A stretch of 53,108 nucleotides of DNA, from contig DAIEJF010000226.1 of the NCBI GenBank assembly GCA_027351005.1, positions 1 through 53,108 of the forward strand. Direction: 5' to 3'. Made by a program: the position numbers and the translations under genes. This document shows, one piece after another, positions 40,928 to 49,546 of this stretch. Each line of letters opens with the position of its first letter. Position 1 is the first letter of the stretch. The notes beneath the pieces are model-generated. The model did not search any database and was not told the origin of the DNA. It was given only the letters and a program-made list of their open reading frames with translations. The stretch is from Paracoccaceae bacterium (lineage in GTDB: Bacteria > Pseudomonadota > Alphaproteobacteria > Rhodobacterales > Rhodobacteraceae).

Positions 40928-41302
40928 GTCGGGTCGCTCCCCATTGATGATCGCTCCGCTGAAGCCGCTGTCACACCGGTGTCCGGTGCGCCGGTCAGTC
41001 CAGGCCGTTACAGGTAACGGCCCTTTGCAGGACATGGCAAGCAGGAGAACGGCAGCTTCAGTCGATCGGTCGGTAGCATTCGTGTTTGAACGTTGCGTGA
41101 CGGTTTGTGAAGGTAATGTAACAGTCTCTTTCGCGGGCAGCGGCCCTGTCGCGCGCCTTCGAGAGGGCGTCACAGGCGGGCGATCCATCGATTTGTTGCG
41201 AATCAGTCAACCGATTGTTTCCGCCTCGCCGCGACACCAACCCGCTGCAGACACAGTTCGGCCCCCTTTGACCGCGAGTCTTCACGGAAAGACAACACGG
41301 TG
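40928..41302. other. Long regulatory intergenic region before the binding-protein gene
   Basis: About 375 nt without a convincing gene. It holds ACACCGGTGT (40973-40982) and the palindrome at 41003-41022, both upstream of the minus-strand ABC operon. A more AT-rich stretch (41080-41130 and around 41195-41225) follows, of undefined role. No tRNA, rRNA or repeat array was seen. Confidence 0.6.
41003..41022. promoter_or_regulatory. Perfect palindrome, probable operator of the ABC transporter operon
   Basis: GGCCGTTAC (41003-41011), AG, GTAACGGCC (41014-41022): 9-bp perfect arms with a 2-nt centre, 76 nt before the binding-protein ATG. The GTTAC..GTAAC core resembles LacI-family operators such as that of E. 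coli GntR. No LacI- or GntR-type gene is in the window, so the regulator is encoded elsewhere. Confidence 0.55.
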
Positions 41303-41317
41303 ATGGAGAACCGTATC

Positions 41318-41473
41318 ATGACCTTCGGCCGACTCATTCTGGCACGCCTGCGCGGCGCGCGTCAGCAGACAGAATCGGTTTTCGAACTGCGCCTGCGCGC
41401 GCTTGGCCCCGTCGCGGCGCGGCCGACGACGTACGGGCCGTTCAGAGGTCGCCACTCACGCCGGGCAGGTTGA
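41318..41473 (+). CDS. Possible small basic protein (hypothetical)
   Basis: 51 codons from the ATG at 41318 (an in-frame ATG also lies at 41303). The product starts MTFGRLILARLRGARQQTE and is rich in Arg. GGAG is present 9 nt upstream. Its last 32 nt overlap the 3' end of mipZ on the other strand. Codon third positions are mostly G or C, as in real genes here, but that also happens by chance at this composition. I do not recognise it. Confidence 0.25.
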   Translation: MTFGRLILARLRGARQQTESVFELRLRALGPVAARPTTYGPFRGRHSRRAG

Positions 41474-42251
41474 GCGCCTTCATCAGATCGCGCACTTCCT
41501 GACGGGCGGCCACGTTCGAGATGTTCAGCTGGTCCACGCCCAGATCGCGCAGGTCCAGCAGCGTCAGCCCGCGCGGGAACAGTTCGCGGAAGATGACGCG
41601 TTCGGAGAAGCCGGGCGCCACGCGGAAACCGATCCGGCGCGACAGGTCCGACAGCGCCTCGCCCACCTTCTTCTTGTTGTGCATCTGCTGCGCCCCCAGC
41701 CGGTTGCGCAGCACGATCCAGTCGATCGGCTTCAGCCCGGCCTGAGCCCGCAACTGCCGGGCATTCCACACCATTTCGGCATAGATCGACGGCCCGCGCA
41801 CCTTGCCGGTTTCCGGGTCGATATGGGCCAGCAGGTCGAAATCGACAAAGCTGTCATTCATCGGGGTCACCAGCGTGTCTGCCAGCGAATGCGCCACCTG
41901 GCTCAGCCGCGTATGGCTGCCGGGGCAGTCGATCACGATGAAGTCGTAGCGCGGCTCCATCTCCGAGATGGCGGCTGACAGGCGCTGGTCGAACGGGTTC
42001 TCGTTCGGCGCCAGCGTGCCGCGGTCGGCCTCGGGCAACTGGCGCAGCTCGGGCGAGGGCAGGGCCAGCCCCGCGCGGGTCGTCTGGGCACGGCGGTTTT
42101 CGAGATAGCGTCCGAAGCTCTGCTGCCGCAGGTCCAGATCAAGCCCGCCCACCCGATGACCCATGCGGGCCAACGCGGTCGCAACGTGCATGCATGTCGT
42201 CGATTTGCCGCTGCCGCCCTTCTCGTTCCCGAAAACGATGATATGCGCCAA
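41442..42251 (-). CDS. mipZ: MipZ-type ParA-like ATPase for division-site placement
   Basis: 269 aa from a TTG start. Deviant Walker A GNEKGGSGKST (8-18) with the signature Lys, then MHVATALARMGHRVGGLDLDLRQQSFGRYLENRR, which is diagnostic of MipZ, and VIDCPGSHTRLS for Walker B. MipZ forms bipolar gradients with ParB at the chromosome origins and blocks FtsZ polymerisation away from midcell in alphaproteobacteria. TTG at 42251 is preferred because relatives start with (M)AHIIV(V/F)GNEKGG; an ATG 27 nt upstream is the alternative. It is the strongest single marker of an alphaproteobacterial origin. Confidence 0.9.
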   Translation of the reverse strand: MAHIIVFGNEKGGSGKSTTCMHVATALARMGHRVGGLDLDLRQQSFGRYLENRRAQTTRAGLALPSPELRQLPEADRGTLAPNENPFDQRLSAAISEMEPRYDFIVIDCPGSHTRLSQVAHSLADTLVTPMNDSFVDFDLLAHIDPETGKVRGPSIYAEMVWNARQLRAQAGLKPIDWIVLRNRLGAQQMHNKKKVGEALSDLSRRIGFRVAPGFSERVIFRELFPRGLTLLDLRDLGVDQLNISNVAARQEVRDLMKALNLPGVSGDL

Positions 42252-42338
42252 GATCCCGTCCCTTGCCTTCGGCCGCACTCCGGCGGCGTTCCGCCGACCG
42301 TCATATGCCGGGGGCGGCCCGATGGGAAGCCTTGCGGA

Positions 42339-42770
42339 TCAGGACGTGGGGGCGCTGTCGTCGCAGCGCACCGCCGGGTCGATGCAGCGCACCACCGGCC
42401 AGTCCGCACGGCCCCAGCAGTAGCCCGCAGGGGCCTGCGTCAGCCGCAGCACCCAGATCGGCTGGCGGCCGTCGGGGGTGCGGGCGGGATCGCCCTCGCG
42501 CCGCAGGGTGATGGAGCCAGCATCAGCCCCCAGGATGTCGTAGCGCGCATGGTCTGCAAGATCGCCCGAGGGGCTTGCGGCGGGGTGCGTCCAGGTGAAG
42601 ATCGCGTGCGGCGGGCTGGCCAGAAAACCCAGCCGATGCGGATTGCTCTGGCAGGATTGCGCCGGATCGACCGCGCTTCCATAGAGGCCCGCGGCCCGCG
42701 CGAACACGTCGGTTTCGGCCACGGCCGGGGTGGCGAGGGCGAGGGCAAGGACGGGCAGCAGGCGCATCAT
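42339..42770 (-). CDS. Secreted hypothetical protein
   Basis: 143 aa. Signal peptide (MMRLLPVLALALATPAVA, cleavage before ETDVFA). Five cysteines in the mature part, including CQSNP near residue 40 and CWGRADWPVVRCIDPAVRC at the C-terminus, suggest disulfides in the periplasm. No catalytic motif recognised. The ribosome binding site is weak. Located between rpmE and mipZ on the same strand, after the rpmE terminator, so transcribed on its own. Confidence 0.7.
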   Translation of the reverse strand: MMRLLPVLALALATPAVAETDVFARAAGLYGSAVDPAQSCQSNPHRLGFLASPPHAIFTWTHPAASPSGDLADHARYDILGADAGSITLRREGDPARTPDGRQPIWVLRLTQAPAGYCWGRADWPVVRCIDPAVRCDDSAPTS

Positions 42771-42801
42771 TGCCACAGGATGCCCGAACGGCGCGCAAAC
42801 G

Positions 42802-42827
42802 AAAAGGGCGCCCGCAAGGGGGCGCCC
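42802..42827 (-). terminator. Terminator of the rplS-rpmE unit
   Basis: GGGCGCCC (42827-42820), a 6-nt loop and GGGCGCCC (42813-42806) form an 8-bp stem followed on the minus strand by TTTT (42805-42802), 23 nt after the rpmE stop. Confidence 0.82.
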
Positions 42828-42850
42828 GATCCGCTGTCCGGCAGGACGGC

Positions 42851-43072
42851 TCAGAAGCCGAGGCCCGCGTACTTGTTCTTGAACTTCGACACGCGCCCGC
42901 CGGTATCCATCAGCCGCGCGTTGCCGCCCGTCCAGGCGGGGTGCGCCAGCGGATCGATGTCCAGCGCCATCTGCTCGCCTTCCTTGCCCCAGGTCGAACG
43001 GGTGCGGAAGGTGGTGCCGTCGGTCATCTTCACTTCGATGAAGTGGTAATCGGGGTGGGTATTCGCCTTCAT
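42851..43072 (-). CDS. rpmE: 50S ribosomal protein bL31
   Basis: 73 aa. [22 protein letters not shown] is the bL31 start, and [23 protein letters not shown] the typical end. It has no CxxC zinc motif, so it is the zinc-independent (C-minus) form. It lies 11 nt after rplS and is followed by a terminator, ending the ribosomal operon. Confidence 0.96.
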   Translation of the reverse strand: MKANTHPDYHFIEVKMTDGTTFRTRSTWGKEGEQMALDIDPLAHPAWTGGNARLMDTGGRVSKFKNKYAGLGF

Positions 43073-43083
43073 GGTCCCGCTCC

Positions 43084-43467
43084 TTACGCGTCGGCGCCGT
43101 CTTTGGCTTTGTAGTTGGTGACCTCGGCGATCCGGGCCGACTTGCCGCGGCGGTCGCGCAGGTAATACAGCTTGGCGCGGCGGACGCGGCCACGGCGCAC
43201 CACTTCGATCGAGTCGATGTTGGTCGAGTAGAGCGGGAAGACCCGTTCCACGCCTTCGCCGAACGAGATCTTGCGCACGGTGAACGAGGCGGCGAGCGTG
43301 TTGCCGCCCTTGCGGCTGATGCAGACGCCTTCGTAGGCCTGCACGCGCGAGCGCGAGCCTTCGGTCACCTTGTAGCCGACACGAACGGTGTCGCCGGCCT
43401 TGAAATCCGGAATCGTCTTGCCGAGCGCAGCAATCTGCTCGGCTTCGAGTTGCGCGATAATGTCCAT
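43084..43467 (-). CDS. rplS: 50S ribosomal protein bL19
   Basis: 127 aa. Core bL19 motifs: [82 protein letters not shown]. It sits at the 30S/50S interface. Part of the conserved rpsP-rimM-trmD-rplS order; the trmD stop is 48 nt upstream. Confidence 0.97.
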   Translation of the reverse strand: MDIIAQLEAEQIAALGKTIPDFKAGDTVRVGYKVTEGSRSRVQAYEGVCISRKGGNTLAASFTVRKISFGEGVERVFPLYSTNIDSIEVVRRGRVRRAKLYYLRDRRGKSARIAEVTNYKAKDGADA

Positions 43468-43515
43468 CGCTTGTCCTCTGCCTGGCGGGGGTGTGCCCCC
43501 TGGTGTGATGCGGCC

Positions 43516-44349
43516 TCAGAGCTCTTGGTCTTCGTCCGGGTCCCCACCATGCTTGGCACGGTAAGCCCGCCAGAGATCAGGTCGGCGTTCCTTGGTCAGC
43601 CTTTCGGCCATGTCCCGGCGCCAGACGGCGATGTTCGCGTGATGGCCCGAAAGAAGAATCTCGGGGATCGCGCGGCCTTCCCAGACCGGGGGTCGTGTGT
43701 ACTGCGGAAATTCAAGAAGTCCGTCCGAAAAGGATTCCTCTTCGGCCGACGCCTGATTCCCGAGCACGCGGGGTATAAGGCGAACGGTGGCGTCGATCAA
43801 GGCCTGCGCCGCGATCTCGCCGCCGGTCAGGACGAAATCGCCCAGACTGATTTCCTCGACACCGTAATGCTCCAGCACCCGCTCGTCGACCCCCTCGAAC
43901 CGGCCGCAAAGCAGCGTGATGCCCTGCGCCGCCGAAAGCCTGCGTGCGGTTGCCTGGTCGAACGGCTTGCCGCGGGGCGAGAGGTAGACCACCGGCCAGG
44001 CTGCGCGGTCGGGTGGCGTGCCGATCGAGGCCGCATCCAGCGCGCGCGCCACGACGTCGGCGCGCAGCACCATGCCCGCGCCGCCGCCCGCGGGGGTGTC
44101 GTCGACGTTCCGGTGGCGCCCTTCGCCAAAGCTGCGAAGATCGATGGTTTCCAGCGCCCACAGGCCCATGTCCAGCGCCTTGCCGGTCAGGCTGAGGCCC
44201 AGGGTGCCGGGGAAAGCCTCGGGGAACAGGGTGATGATGCGGGCCGTCCAGGCGCCTGCAAGGCGGCGCGGCCCCTCCATCAGGTCCGCAGGCTTCAGCG
44301 AAGCCGAGATCGACACACGGCCGTGCGATTTCGGCTTGGGATCGGTCAC
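43516..44349 (-). CDS. trmD: tRNA (guanine-37-N1)-methyltransferase TrmD
   Basis: 277 aa, about 30 residues longer than E. coli TrmD because of a charged N-terminal extension ([23 protein letters not shown]). The SPOUT/trefoil-knot features are clear: [40 protein letters not shown] and [14 protein letters not shown]. It methylates G37 of tRNAs to prevent frameshifting. ATG overlaps the stop of the upstream membrane-protein gene (ATGA); an internal start after the extension is possible, near [14 protein letters not shown]. Confidence 0.96.
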   Translation of the reverse strand: MTDPKPKSHGRVSISASLKPADLMEGPRRLAGAWTARIITLFPEAFPGTLGLSLTGKALDMGLWALETIDLRSFGEGRHRNVDDTPAGGGAGMVLRADVVARALDAASIGTPPDRAAWPVVYLSPRGKPFDQATARRLSAAQGITLLCGRFEGVDERVLEHYGVEEISLGDFVLTGGEIAAQALIDATVRLIPRVLGNQASAEEESFSDGLLEFPQYTRPPVWEGRAIPEILLSGHHANIAVWRRDMAERLTKERRPDLWRAYRAKHGGDPDEDQEL

Positions 44350-44765
44350 GCTTCCTGCGCTCCGGTTGTGCCGCGGGCGCGGGACGGGGCCGATTGCAGC
44401 AGCCGCATCAGCGGCAGCGACAAGAACGACAGCCCCAGCGCCAGCCCCAGCGGCAGATGCGGCAGATGTCCCGTGACGCCGCCGACCCCGCGGCCCAGGA
44501 CGAAGCAGAAGATCACCAGCATGACCTGAGTCGCCGTGCGCAACATCACGCGGACCAGCCGACGCGGGGTCGGTCGCCGCAGCCCCACCGCCGCGCGTCT
44601 GCCGTCGTGCAGGTCAGGGCGCAGGATCACCAGCCACATCAGAAACAGCCCGACATAGACCGGAACCAAGGACCAGCCATAGCCCCCCAGCCCCGCCAGC
44701 ATCGCGCCGAAGTAAAGCATCCCCGCGCAAAACATGAACATCTGGCGGCGCAGACTTGGGGTCAT
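44346..44765 (-). CDS. Small membrane protein of unknown function between rimM and trmD
   Basis: 139 aa with about four hydrophobic segments ([39 protein letters not shown], then [24 protein letters not shown] and [14 protein letters not shown]). No known motif. It overlaps rimM and trmD by 4 nt on each side (ATGA), so it is firmly embedded in the operon. This insertion between rimM and trmD appears to be a lineage feature of Rhodobacterales, from memory only. Confidence 0.8.
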   Translation of the reverse strand: MTPSLRRQMFMFCAGMLYFGAMLAGLGGYGWSLVPVYVGLFLMWLVILRPDLHDGRRAAVGLRRPTPRRLVRVMLRTATQVMLVIFCFVLGRGVGGVTGHLPHLPLGLALGLSFLSLPLMRLLQSAPSRARGTTGAQEA

Positions 44766-45277
44766 TCCAGCAATCCTTCCGGTATGTCAGCGACGATCCG
44801 GCCGGCGGCCAGATCGACTGTCGGAACGATTTCACGCGTGAAGGGCAGAAGTGCGGCAGATTTCGGGCCCGCCCGGCGAACTTCGAGCAGGTCTCCCGCG
44901 CCGTGGTTGTGCACCGCGCTGACCGTGCCCACGACCCCGCCGCCAGTGTCGTAGACGGTCAGGCCGATCAGGTCGGCGTGGTAGAATTCATCGTCACCCA
45001 GCGCCGGAAGCCGGTCGCGGCCGACATAAAGCGACACGCCGCGCAGCGCGTCGGCCTCTTCCTTGCTCGTCACCCCCGAGAGGCGCGCGGCAAACCCGTT
45101 CGGGATCGCCCGCGTCAGGGTCACGCGGAAGCTGCGGCCCCCGTCCTCTGTCGTCAGCGGGCCGTAGGAGGCGATCGACTCGGGGTCGGAGCAGAAGCTT
45201 TTCAGCCGCACCTCGCCGCGGACCCCGAAGGCCCCGGCGATGGCGCCGATGCAGACACGATCATTCTCTTCGGTCAT
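44762..45277 (-). CDS. rimM: Ribosome maturation factor RimM
   Basis: 171 aa. N-terminal RimM domain ([20 protein letters not shown]) and C-terminal PRC-barrel domain ([37 protein letters not shown], ending [29 protein letters not shown]). It assists 30S head assembly by binding uS19. Placed 67 nt after rpsP in the classical order. Confidence 0.96.
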   Translation of the reverse strand: MTEENDRVCIGAIAGAFGVRGEVRLKSFCSDPESIASYGPLTTEDGGRSFRVTLTRAIPNGFAARLSGVTSKEEADALRGVSLYVGRDRLPALGDDEFYHADLIGLTVYDTGGGVVGTVSAVHNHGAGDLLEVRRAGPKSAALLPFTREIVPTVDLAAGRIVADIPEGLLE

Positions 45278-45344
45278 CTTCCGCTCCGCTTGGCGCTTTG
45301 GCAGCGTCGGGCAGGCACGATGTGCGCCTGCCCGGCCGTGCGGA

Positions 45345-45695
45345 TCATTCCGCGGCGGCTTCGGCCTTCTTGGCCTTGGCGGCGGCGCGTTCCTGGGCCT
45401 TCTTGCCCGGCACGGCCGACTTCGGGTTGCTGCGCTCGGTCTTCGGGCGGGCGCCCGCGGCTTCCAGCATGCGGGCCACGCGGTCGGTCGGCTGGGCGCC
45501 CTGGCTCAGCCAGTAGGTGACGCGCTCCATGTTCATCTTGACGCGGTTCTCGTCGTCCTTGGCCAGCATCGGGTCATAGACGCCCAGCTTCTCGATGAAG
45601 CGGCCGTCGCGCGGCATGCGGCTGTCGGACGCGACGATGGCGTAGTGCGGGCGCTTCTTCGAGCCACCGCGGGCCAGACGGATTTTCATGGACAT
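45345..45695 (-). CDS. rpsP: 30S ribosomal protein bS16
   Basis: 116 aa. [42 protein letters not shown] is unmistakable bS16. The C-terminal extension is rich in Ala, Lys and Glu ([18 protein letters not shown]), common in alphaproteobacteria. Starts a ribosomal block after the chorismate mutase gene. Confidence 0.97.
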   Translation of the reverse strand: MSMKIRLARGGSKKRPHYAIVASDSRMPRDGRFIEKLGVYDPMLAKDDENRVKMNMERVTYWLSQGAQPTDRVARMLEAAGARPKTERSNPKSAVPGKKAQERAAAKAKKAEAAAE

Positions 45696-45738
45696 GGTCG
45701 TTCTCTCCTTGGGGGTTGGGCAAGACGGCGGGTGCCGC

Positions 45739-46035
45739 CTATTTTTGCAGTTTCTCGTGATGCCTGATGACTTCGGAAATGATGAAGTTCAGGAATTTCT
45801 TGGCAAATTCCGGGTCCAGATCGGCCTCGGCGGACAGCCGTTCCAGCCGCGCGATCTGGCGCGCCTCGCGCGCGGGGTCCGACGGCGGCAGGTCGTGGGC
45901 GGCCTTCAGGCGGCCGACGGACTGGGTATGCTTGAACCGTTCGGCCAGGGTGTAGACAAGGATCGCATCCAGCCGGTCGATGGATTCGCGATGCTCTTTC
46001 AGCAGGTCCTGGGCGCGGGTGGCGGCGTCGGTCAT
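45739..46035 (-). CDS. Chorismate mutase (AroQ class)
   Basis: 98 aa all-helical AroQ-type enzyme converting chorismate to prephenate for Phe and Tyr synthesis. Seen: [81 protein letters not shown], read in parts; the Arg of the first helix region, the Lys of GRLKA and the Glu before VIRHH are the expected active-site positions. The ATG overlaps the tandem GNAT gene stop by 4 nt. Its place between ffh and rpsP is usual for Rhodobacterales. Confidence 0.93.
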   Translation of the reverse strand: MTDAATRAQDLLKEHRESIDRLDAILVYTLAERFKHTQSVGRLKAAHDLPPSDPAREARQIARLERLSAEADLDPEFAKKFLNFIISEVIRHHEKLQK

Positions 46036-47111
46036 TGCAGATCCTCCGGGCGGGGGTGGCGGAAGACGAGGCAGGGCTCGGTTCCGGGATGGGCGGCGGC
46101 GGAATCCTCGACCGCGCCAAGCCGGCGGGCCAGCGCGATGGAACGCGCGTTGTCGGGGCGGATGTAGCTGACGGCGGTGCGCCAGCCCAGCGTGTCATAG
46201 GCGAAGCGGCGGGCGGCCTGCGCGGCCTCGGCGGCATAGCCCCGGCCTTCCATGTCGTCGGCCCAGATCGTCCAGCCGATTTCGGGTTCCGGCCAACCCT
46301 CGGGGAACCACGGGCCGACGGTGCCGATCCCGCGGCCGCTCGAACGGTCTTCAATCACGAACAGGCTGAAGCCGCGCAAGAGCCAATGGCCGACAATGTG
46401 CCCGAACCCCCGCCACGCGGTTTCGCGGTCGTAATCGGCGGGGCGGACGAAGCGGCCGCGGTCGGACAGGCCGAAGGCCAGGAAGGGTTCGAAATCCGCC
46501 AGCCGCGCGGCGCGCAGGATCAGCCGCTCGGTCTCGATGACGGGCGTGTTCGCCAGCGCGGGGCGCGCGGTGGCGGGCAGCGGCGCGGCGGGCCCGGCGG
46601 GATGGCGCCAGATGCGGAAGGTAAAGCCCATCTCGGTCACCGGGGCTGCATCGGGCACGGCGCCCAGCCGCTGGGCCAGCGCCGCAGAGCGGGTGTTCGC
46701 ATCGTCGATCCGGCTGATGAGCGGGCTGATGCCGAGGCCGCGCGCATAGGCCCGTGCGGCCTCGGCCGCCTCGCGCACATAGCCCTTGCCCTCGGCCGCG
46801 CCATCCCAAAGCCACCAGGCCATGTCGGGCGGATCGTAGCCTTCCGGCCCCCACGGCCCGGTCGCCCCCAGCGCGCGGTCGCTGCCCTTCACGCAGAACA
46901 CCAGCGGGCCATAGCCGCGCAGCGCCCAGTGGCCCAGATGGTGGCCAAAGCTGCGCCAGGCCATCGCCCGGGTCGGCTGCGGCGGGGTCACGAAGGCGGC
47001 CCGGTCCGACAGGAAGAAATCGGCAAACACCGGCCAGTCGGCCGCCCGCGCGGCGCGCAGGCTCAGCCGGTCGGTCTCGAAGACCGGGGTGTTCACCAGC
47101 GCAGGCGTCAT
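46032..47111 (-). CDS. Tandem two-domain GNAT acetyltransferase (RimJ/RimL type)
   Basis: 359 aa made of two homologous GNAT domains (about 1-170 and 180-359). Each begins with (V/I)ETxRLxLRAAR and contains a GHWxLRGxxxxVF(V)I-like strand, then W..EGxxxPxxxW and the acetyl-CoA loop region with GKGYVREAAEAARAYA in domain 1 and GRGYAAEAAQAARRFA in domain 2. A single-domain paralogue is encoded just upstream (47182-47715). Substrate unknown: a ribosomal protein, another protein N-terminus, or a small amine. It is coupled to a 25-codon ORF upstream (ATGA) and to the chorismate mutase gene downstream (ATGA). Confidence 0.88.
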   Translation of the reverse strand: MTPALVNTPVFETDRLSLRAARAADWPVFADFFLSDRAAFVTPPQPTRAMAWRSFGHHLGHWALRGYGPLVFCVKGSDRALGATGPWGPEGYDPPDMAWWLWDGAAEGKGYVREAAEAARAYARGLGISPLISRIDDANTRSAALAQRLGAVPDAAPVTEMGFTFRIWRHPAGPAAPLPATARPALANTPVIETERLILRAARLADFEPFLAFGLSDRGRFVRPADYDRETAWRGFGHIVGHWLLRGFSLFVIEDRSSGRGIGTVGPWFPEGWPEPEIGWTIWADDMEGRGYAAEAAQAARRFAYDTLGWRTAVSYIRPDNARSIALARRLGAVEDSAAAHPGTEPCLVFRHPRPEDLQ

Positions 47112-47185
47112 GCGGCGGCCTCCGGCCCGGCATCGGCCGACCGGCGCATGCGCAGCACGGTGGTGTGGGTTGGCGCCCGGCTCAT
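47108..47185 (-). CDS. 25-codon micro-ORF coupled to both GNAT genes
   Basis: Starts ATG at 47185 overlapping the stop of the upstream GNAT gene (ATGA) and ends TGA at 47108 overlapping the ATG of the tandem GNAT gene (ATGA). Encoded peptide: MSRAPTHTTVLRMRRSADAG plus five more residues. AAGG lies 7 nt before its start. The exact coupling on both sides suggests it lets ribosomes pass across the 70-nt gap. It could also be a remnant of a deleted domain, or chance. Confidence 0.4.
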   Translation of the reverse strand: MSRAPTHTTVLRMRRSADAGPEAAA

Positions 47186-47715
47186 CGTTCGGCCTTGCGC
47201 GGCCCGGGGTGGCGGTAGATGCGTGCGGGCTTGCCCGCGGGCGAGGTCCAGTCGCGCTCGAACGTGGCCCCCAGCCGTTCCGCCAGCGCGATCGACCGCG
47301 CGTTGTCGGGGGCGATCACGCTGGTCAGCGTGGTCCAGGCCAACGTGTCATAGGCGAAGGCGCGCAGGCGCAGCGCGGCCTCGCGGGCAAAGCCGCGCCC
47401 CTCGTACCCGTCGAACAGCACCCAGCCCAGTTCCGGTTCCGGCCAGCCCTCGGGGTTCCAGAAACCGGCCTGCCCGACATGGGCACCGGTGTCGCGTTCG
47501 ATCAGCCGAAACAGGCCGTAGCCCCGCAGCAGCCAGTGGCCCATCTCGGCGGCAAAGGCCCGCCAGGCCGCAGCCCGGTTCTGCGGGCCGCCCATGTAGC
47601 GGCTGCGGTCGCTGGCCCAGTAATCGGCGTAGGGCGTGAAATCCAGCGCCTCGGGCGCCCGCAGGATCAGGCGCTCGGTGGTCAGGACGGGGGCATCGAT
47701 CAGGGCAAGGCTCAT
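47182..47715 (-). CDS. GNAT-family acetyltransferase (RimJ/RimL type)
   Basis: 177 aa single GNAT domain, clearly paralogous to both halves of the next gene: VLTTERLILRAPEALDF, GHWLLRGYGLFRLIERDTGAHVGQAGFWNPEGWPEPELGWVLF, then the acetyl-CoA-binding GRGFAREAALRLRAFAYDTLAW and PDNARSIALAERLGATFERD. The ATG at 47715 lies 4 nt... after the ffh gene stop region reading in transcription order it follows ffh directly, so it is cotranscribed with ffh. Substrate unknown. Confidence 0.87.
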   Translation of the reverse strand: MSLALIDAPVLTTERLILRAPEALDFTPYADYWASDRSRYMGGPQNRAAAWRAFAAEMGHWLLRGYGLFRLIERDTGAHVGQAGFWNPEGWPEPELGWVLFDGYEGRGFAREAALRLRAFAYDTLAWTTLTSVIAPDNARSIALAERLGATFERDWTSPAGKPARIYRHPGPRKAER

Positions 47716-47719
47716 CGTG

Positions 47720-49231
47720 TCACTTCTTCTTGCCGAACCCGCCAAAGCCCGACAGGCCTTGCGGCAGCTTCAGCCCGCCACCGCCAAGGCCCGGCATGCC
47801 CGAGGGCATCTTGCCCTTGGCCAGATCGGCGGCGGCCTTCATCTGTTCGGGGTCGAGGTTGGAGAAATCGGGCAGGCGGCCTTCCTTGCGGCCAGCGAAC
47901 ATGTCTTTCATCGCGGCCTTCAACATCCCGCCCTTGCCCAGCTTCTTCATCGTGTCGGCCATCTGGCGGTGCATCTTCAGAAGCTTGTTCAGCTCGGCCA
48001 CATCCAGCCCCGCGCCGGCCGCGATGCGGCGCTTGCGCGATGCCTGCAGAAGGTCGGGGTTCGCGCGCTCCTTCTTGGTCATCGAGTTGATCAGCGCGAT
48101 CTGGCGTTTCAGCATCCGGTCATCCAGACCCGCCGCCTCGGCCGCCTTCGACATCTTGCCCATGCCGGGCAGCATGCCCATGATCGACTGCATCCCGCCC
48201 ATCTTCAGCATCTGGTCAAGCTGGGCCTTCAGGTCGTTCATGTTGAACAGACCCTTCTGGAACCGCTTCATCGCGCGTTCCATCTGTTCGGCTTCCAGCG
48301 TCTCCTGTGCCTTCTCGACCAGGGCCACGATGTCGCCCATGCCCAGGATGCGGCCTGCGACACGCTCGGGCTCGAACGTCTCGATGGCGTCCATCTTCTC
48401 GCCAAGGCCGACAAAGCGGATCGGCTTGCCGGTGACCGCGCGCATCGACAGCGCCGCCCCCCCGCGGCCGTCGCCGTCCATCCGGGTCAGCACCACGCCG
48501 GTGATGCCGACCTTGCCGTCGAATTCGGTGGCCACATTCACCGCGTCCTGGCCGGTCAGGCCGTCGACAACCAGCAGCGTCTCGCGCGGGGCCACCACGT
48601 CGCGGACGGCCTGCACCTCGTCCATCAGCACTTCGTCGATGTGCAGACGGCCCGCGGTGTCGAGCATGTAGACATCATAGCCGCCAAGGCTTGCCTGCGT
48701 CTTGGCGCGCCGCGCGATCTGCACCGCGGTCTCGCCCTTCACGATCGGCAGCGTATCCACGCCGACCTGCGCACCCAGGATCGCCAGCTGTTCCATCGCC
48801 GCCGGGCGGTTGGTGTCGAGCGAGGCCATCAGCACCCGCTTGCCGTTCTTTTCCTTCAGCCGCTTGGCAAGCTTGGCCGTTGTCGTCGTCTTGCCCGAGC
48901 CCTGAAGGCCCACCATCAGGATGGGAGAGGGCGGGTTGTCGATCTTCAGGGCATCGGCCGGGCCCTCGCCGCGCAGCACGTCGATCAGCGCGTCGTGGAC
49001 GATCTTGACGACCTGCTGGCCGGGCGTCACGGATTTCGTCACCGCTTGGCCCGCGGCCTCTTTCTGCACCTTCGCCACGAAATCGCGGGCCACCGGCAGG
49101 GACACGTCGGCCTCGAGCAGCGCGGTGCGCACCTCGCGCAGCGCGGTGGCCACATCGGCGTCCGACAGGGCGCCCTGCTTGGTCAGCCGGTCGAACACGC
49201 CGCCGAGCCGGGCGGAAAGGTTCTCGAACAT
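47720..49231 (-). CDS. ffh: Signal recognition particle protein Ffh
   Basis: 503 aa. GTPase G-domain motifs: GLQGSGKTTTTAKLA (about 108-122), DTNRPAAMEQL, DTAGRLHIDE and TRMDGDGRGGAALS. The methionine-rich M domain at the C-terminus (FNMNDLKAQLDQMLKMGGMQSIMGMLPGMG, then GSGL-like RRIAAGAGLDVAELNKLLKMHRQM) binds 4.5S RNA and signal sequences. It ends in a glycine-rich tail with GFGKKK. It heads the block ffh, GNATs, chorismate mutase, rpsP, rimM, trmD, rplS, rpmE. A longer open frame upstream was rejected because MFENLSARLGGVFDRL is the universal Ffh start. Confidence 0.97.
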   Translation of the reverse strand: MFENLSARLGGVFDRLTKQGALSDADVATALREVRTALLEADVSLPVARDFVAKVQKEAAGQAVTKSVTPGQQVVKIVHDALIDVLRGEGPADALKIDNPPSPILMVGLQGSGKTTTTAKLAKRLKEKNGKRVLMASLDTNRPAAMEQLAILGAQVGVDTLPIVKGETAVQIARRAKTQASLGGYDVYMLDTAGRLHIDEVLMDEVQAVRDVVAPRETLLVVDGLTGQDAVNVATEFDGKVGITGVVLTRMDGDGRGGAALSMRAVTGKPIRFVGLGEKMDAIETFEPERVAGRILGMGDIVALVEKAQETLEAEQMERAMKRFQKGLFNMNDLKAQLDQMLKMGGMQSIMGMLPGMGKMSKAAEAAGLDDRMLKRQIALINSMTKKERANPDLLQASRKRRIAAGAGLDVAELNKLLKMHRQMADTMKKLGKGGMLKAAMKDMFAGRKEGRLPDFSNLDPEQMKAAADLAKGKMPSGMPGLGGGGLKLPQGLSGFGGFGKKK

Positions 49232-49546
49232 CTGCGGCCTCCTGCCGGTTGCACCTCTGCCGGGCCATATGGGCACCGACGCCTCAAACGCCAACGTCAC
49301 CCGCGGGCGCAACGCGCTGGCGGATGGCGATCCCGGGACATGCCCAAGGGACCGGGGGTCATGGCGAACCTCCGGGATTGGGGGCGTATACGCCGTTGCG
49401 GCCTGCGGGTCAACGGGGGTGGGCGGGCGCGCTCCGGGCCCCACCCGGGCAGCCGCCCCGGGGCCGTCGCGGAACGGAAAATTCCTTGACCCCCTCGCCG
49501 CGGCGCCGGGATGCGCTATCGTCTGGGCAGAAATGCGGAGGTGCGG
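49232..49546. other. Divergent intergenic region between ffh and the glycosyltransferase gene
   Basis: 315 nt with no credible gene. It must hold the ffh promoter (minus strand) and the glycosyltransferase promoter (plus strand). A perfect 12-bp palindrome GGCGTATACGCC lies at 49383-49394. No convincing -35/-10 pair could be fixed. Confidence 0.55.

Noticed and set aside
41105-41122. Pho-box-like TTGTGAA-GGTA-ATGTAAC upstream of the ABC operon
   Set aside because: The first half-site matches poorly and the element lies about 180 nt from the nearest start codon in either direction.
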